This document shows positions 59,865-64,000 of a stretch of DNA of 64,000 nucleotides, one piece after another. Origin of the DNA: Symsagittifera roscoffensis. Taxonomy: Eukaryota; Xenacoelomorpha; Acoela; Convolutidae. A model generated the notes under the pieces. The model was not told the origin of the DNA. It did not search any database and was given only the letters and a program-made list of their open reading frames with translations. Made by a program: the position numbers and the translations under genes. How positions within the stretch are numbered: the stretch's first letter is position 1; every line of letters begins with the position of its first letter. The stretch is from NCBI RefSeq assembly GCF_963678635.1, contig NC_087066.1, positions 57,430,312 to 57,494,311 on the forward strand. The letters run 5' to 3'.

Positions 59865-61584
59865 GTCACAATTCGCATTGTTCTCGAATTCGTGGCGAGA
59901 TGGAAGTCAAAGTGATCCGGTAGTTACAATTTTTGAATTTCCGATTGAAACCAGAAAACTTCTGAGAAATACAGAAAAAGCAACAACGTACCACACATAC
60001 ATAAAAGCCGAATAGCTCAGGAAAAAATTTGCTGGAACAAGAAACCAAAACACTGTGAGAAACAGTATATAATGAGTCGAAGTTTCCAGACTTAGCAAAA
60101 TGAAGCGAAAAGCATTTTGGTAGCCGTATCGAGTGGAGCCGGTAGCTTAGGTGGAGTATTCGGGACAGATCCGACTCCTCTCGATTAAAGGAAAACTTCG
60201 ATCGGAGAGATCTCAATTGACAGCCCGGCACCTTGTGTCTTTTTACATAATTTTTCACAACCTAATAGTTGCTGTAACGCCGTTTCCTTTAACTCAATAT
60301 CAATTGATTAATTCAATTGATTATTTCAGAAATTCAATATACTGAATCGAAGACTGTAAAAACAATCCGAGGAAGCGGTAAGCATAATCGTCGCGAGATG
60401 TAGTAGAGCCGGAAGCTTAAGTGAAAAAATGGGAACAGATCCGAACTATCACGAACAGAAGAAAATACGGAAAACGAATAAATCGAAATTGGAGGCGCGG
60501 CGCATAGGGACTATTTCAAAACCATTTGAAACCCCTTAGCTAAAATAATGACCTGAATGGATTTTCTGTAAATCAATATCAAATGATTATTATTTTAAAA
60601 CAGGAGTAGTCGAGGGCGCGGAACGAGTCAATTTATCTCTAATGGATCCCATTATAAAAGTCGGTCATGGTGCAGTCAGAATTTTTTTGATTTGAAACAG
60701 TACTGGACTCGATCTATTCATGCCTGAACTTCTCACAGCAGCCGAAAATGAGAAGTCAAACGGAGAACAGACGAAAAATCAATCGCAAAAAAGTGGAGCT
60801 GGAAATCACTTCCGGCCAATTGCTGATATCGTAATTAGCACATATTAGGCCAGCAGTTGGTCGGATGTAATTTCCAGCTCCACTTTGTCGCGATTAAAAT
60901 TTCGTCTGTTCTCGTTTTGACTTCTCATTTTCGGTTGTTCTTTCACTCTGTTCTGGATTGTTCGGATCTGTCCGGGAAATCCCACCCAACCTTCCGGCTC
61001 TGTTAAATCTCGCGACTATGCTGCCTATCGCTTCCACGGGTTATTTCTAGGAGCTTTGACTCAGTACATTAAAATTTTGAAATAATCAACTGAATTGTTC
61101 ATTGATATTGAATTGAAATTAAACCCCCTCAGGGCGTTACAGCAGCTATTAGATTGTAAAAAGATATAAAGAAAGGTGCGATTGCGATATAAAAAAAGCT
61201 TCCAATTGCGATCTTTCCGATCTAAGTTTTTGTTTGTTTGGGAGGGTTCGGATCTGTCCCAAATATTCCACCTAACCTACCGGCTTCATTCGATGACGCT
61301 GCTAAGCTGCTTTTTGCTTCCGCGTGCTATTTCTGGAGGCATCAATTCAACATATTCTGTTTCTTACACCATTTTGGTCTCTTGTCCTTCGAAGTTTTTA
61401 GTCTGAGCCATTCGGCTTTTGTGTGTTTGTGTGGGTGTGTGTGACACGTTGTTGCTATCAAAATAATCGTTTTTCGTATTTCTGGGAATTTTTTCTGGCA
61501 TCAAAATAAAGTTCAAAAATTTTACTACCAGATCAACTTGACCTTCCATCTTGCCTCAAATTCTTGAACGAGGATCATTGTGAC
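59865..61584. mobile_element. 1.72-kb foldback element with long inverted arms
   Basis: The ends are GTCACAAT (59,865) and ATTGTGAC (61,577-61,584). The outer arms pair for hundreds of bases: for example GCCGAATAGCTCAGGAAAAAA on the left with its reverse complement around 61,390-61,420, and GGTGGAGTATTCGGGACAGATCC (60,150) with GGATCTGTCCCAAATATTCCACC (61,250). The inner hairpin has arms 60,743-60,830 and 60,846-60,934 (CGAAAATGAGAAGTCAAACG opposite CTCGTTTTGACTTCTCATTT). An extra ~130 bp at 60,610-60,740 makes the left side longer. No transposase is seen. A clear target duplication is not visible. Confidence 0.88.
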
Positions 61585-61675
61585 CTATGTTTAATTCGTT
61601 GAAAGTTTCCTTAGAAAAAAAACGCAAATCTGAGTCCTAAATTTAAAACGTTACACTCAAAATCTCAACAGGCGT

Positions 61676-63400
61676 GCTCATCGAGTCTCTGGCTCTGAGC
61701 TCCTTTGAAGATGTCTAAACATAACACCCGAAATCGGGTCAAGTCAGTCTCTGATTCTTGCAGTACGTGCTACGATAAAATTCTGAAAAATAAAAGCTCT
61801 CTCGACTGCTTTTGCTGTGGTTTTCGAACGCATCTGAATGAAGACTGCCTTGGTCTAAGTGAAGCCGTTGTCAATGTTGTACCAGCCTTAGAAAAAATGC
61901 TTTTTTGATATGCAACAAATGCGTCGAAGAAAAACGTCAAGATAAGTTGAACCAAGCTGCCCAAGAAACTACAACCTCAAAAGAACTTCGAGAAATTTAA
62001 ATAAAAACCCTGGAAAATTAAATGATTGAACTCAAGAAAAACGTGACCTAAATCAAAACGCTGCTAACCAAAAAACAACTTGATTCAGATCATCCAACCC
62101 AATCTAGCTTGATTGCCAGTTGCCAAGAACCGCCACCGAAACCCGCCGAGGAACTCGATGGCATTCGCATACGAGGAATCCCTGAATCAACGGAGAAGGA
62201 AGCAAGATTGGGGCCAAGAACACGATTTCCCCGATGTTCAAAAAGTCTTTACACAAATGGATGTCTATGCCTTAATTGGCGATGTCATACGCCTGGGTTG
62301 ATATGACGATAATAAGACAAGCACAATTCTATTAAAAAGGCCCAATGCATACCAACGACGAATGATATTGCTATCTGCGAGGAAACTGAAAAACTCCCCT
62401 CAACCAATTCTCCTCAGCCGACAACTGACGAAGGAAGAAGCTGATCTAGAAAACCTTGCCCTTGTCAGAAGAAGGCAACTTATCATCGGCGAATCTGTAG
62501 ACAGAAAGGACCTGAGAGTCTGCGATGCAACTCTGTACACTCAGAAAGGTGGAAAGTGGATAAAAGAGAAAGTCCCCAAATCCCAAGCGCCCAATTGACT
62601 AGCAGCGACGATAAATATCCTTATTTACGATGTCAGAAGTATACTTGAGTATAAATGGCGGACAACCTTCTCCAATGCTGTCCAAGTAAAAATTGCTTAT
62701 CACGTCGTCTGCATAACTGAAACCTGGTTGACAGAAAGCAACGGCGACGCTGCATCTTTTCTGACAAACTTTGTTAATCCCCGGAACGACAGACCGAGTG
62801 AAAAGGCTTAACACAACATGGTGGCGTACTTAAAGCAGTAAACCAAAACATTCGATGTAGCCAAATCAATTCCGCGTTTCAAGATTGTGTTCTCATCCGC
62901 ATATCCCTGAACAAGCCGATTATAATATGCTGCATCTACGGCGCTCCTTCAAACAGTACCCTCTCATGGGATATCTCAGATCTAGTCAATCTCCAACTAT
63001 TTCCTGAGGCGTAAGCAATTTGAACAAAGTGCTATTTGTTCATATATAGTTGAAGATATGAATTTTAACTGTACACACTTGCCGTCAATGACTTCATCTT
63101 CTCTAGATGAACAGTCCACCCTCGGAGTACTCTGTGAGTCAAATTTCAAACAATTAAAAAAAATCCCTGACGGAAAATCACTGGACGTTCTCCTTAGTCA
63201 CCAGCGTAAAACTTGACAACCGTCACAAAATTCTATTCAGTTCCGATCAATTGCCACTCCATAGTCTCATTTGACTACCGACCTGTTCATGAAAAGACAC
63301 CAGCCATCAAACAGAAACTAGATTTTGGCATTTCCGCATACAAGAAAGCAACTGGGAACGAATGAATGCATTCATTTGTCAACACCCCTTCCATCCATAT
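61676..63400 (+). mobile_element. LINE (CR1/L2-like), decayed: PHD-like ORF1, RRM-like segment, endonuclease start
   Basis: ORF1 starts MSKHNTRNRVKSVSD at 61,711, with a PHD-like zinc finger CSTCYDKI, LDCFCCGFRTHLNEDCLGL (C-x2-C, C-x-C-C, H, C). Then GIRIRGIPES near 62,160, DFPDVQKVFTQMDVYALIGD in a second frame, and from 62,320 ILLKRPNAYQRRMILLSARK, LKNSPQPILLSRQLTKEEAD, RVCDATLYTQKGGKWIKEKV. ORF2 follows from about 62,640: ILEYKWRTTFSNAV, VVCITETWLTESNGDAASFL, then degraded pieces such as SSDQLPLHS and DHWFEWLHEIL. It is 5' part only and inactive. Confidence 0.85.
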
Positions 63401-63409
63401 TGCTTGAGA

Positions 63410-64000
63410 AACGTTGAACTGATGCTCGATCATTGGTTCGAGTGGTTACACGAAATACTAACCTGAACCAATCACTACAAAACACACTAGTCTGAACCAA
63501 TCACTACAAAACACAGGTCTGAACTAGCTCATGTGACACTCGACCAGAATGTACGAAACTGCAAAGTCAGAATTCGAAATTTTTTTGTGACATCGGAGTG
63601 GGAAGATTAACGGTTTTAACGGAATAGTGGTCTTAATTTTACTAAGCGCTCATTGCTGGTTGAATGCTTAGTAATTTTATCCTAAATTATAAGTCTCACC
63701 TTAGATCGTCAAATTGTCTTGACAAAAAGTAGAGTAGAAACAATAGTTAGAAAAGGTATGAATTAATTAGTTGGTTAGATACAGAGCACTGGGTTATTAG
63801 ATTATATAAATGAATCGAACAGCTTAAAGAAATATACCTATGAGGGGAGGTTGAGCTAATCTTATTTTGTTCATCAATATTTTATCTTCTTACTAAGGTC
63901 GGTGGCTGATTAGTATGTATGGTTGCCCTTGATGTTTGTCCAAGTCAGCACTTCTGGTTGGGTCGTCTGAATCGTCTTGCTGTAGTCCTTTGGGTACTTG
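63410..64000. other. Right edge: noncoding, no gene seen
   Basis: It has one short direct repeat, CTGAACCAATCACTACAAAACACA, near 63,463 and 63,492, then AT-rich sequence without open frames of note to the window end. Confidence 0.5.

Overview
The window is nuclear DNA of an invertebrate-type animal: AT-rich, long introns with GT/AG junctions, two split genes with clear animal homologues, and decayed non-LTR retrotransposons (LINEs) of several families. No sequence here fixes the phylum, and none suggests a bacterial, organellar or free viral genome.

Left third (1-21,029, minus strand): the 5' portion of an ATG2 autophagy lipid-transfer gene. I could join seven exons by matching splice phase: 19898-21029, 14491-14862, 12595-14210, 8812-8974, 2677-3006, 554-967 and 1-299. 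The gene runs off the left edge. Its large introns hold a 76-bp satellite (4.06-4.9 kb), a Jockey-like LINE tail (5.78-6.85 kb), a hAT-type MITE with matching 8-bp target duplications (8,162-8,571), a dispersed repeat with an internal ~165-bp period (1.1-2.24 and 9.34-10.98 kb) and a second, inverted copy of the Jockey-like tail (18.52-19.26 kb).

Middle (21-32.5 kb): repeat relics, then a BAHD1/BAHCC1-type BAH-domain gene (27,623-31,564, minus) whose five exons join into one 621-residue frame, followed by the 3' end of a LINE starting about 110 bp upstream of its start codon.

32.5-44.7 kb: two near-identical 5.19-kb tandem units, each a mosaic of retroelement pieces in both orientations (a YLDDG reverse transcriptase on plus, another RT on minus, an SGNH-esterase-like ORF on plus, and ORF1/endonuclease of a LINE whose RT continues past the second unit).

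45.3-59.8 kb: a GC-richer block on the minus strand with unfamiliar coding sequence. A 2.9-kb decayed ORF region is followed by a tandem array of a ~1.7-kb unit (five very similar copies and a divergent, rearranged sixth), each with a ~240-codon ORF plus a frameshifted tail and a ~0.8-kb spacer. I recognise no family; this is the best candidate for something undescribed.

59.8-64 kb: a 1.72-kb foldback element with long imperfect inverted arms, then a decayed LINE with a PHD-like ORF1 and an endonuclease start. The two host genes have no evident functional link; the rest is repeat biology.
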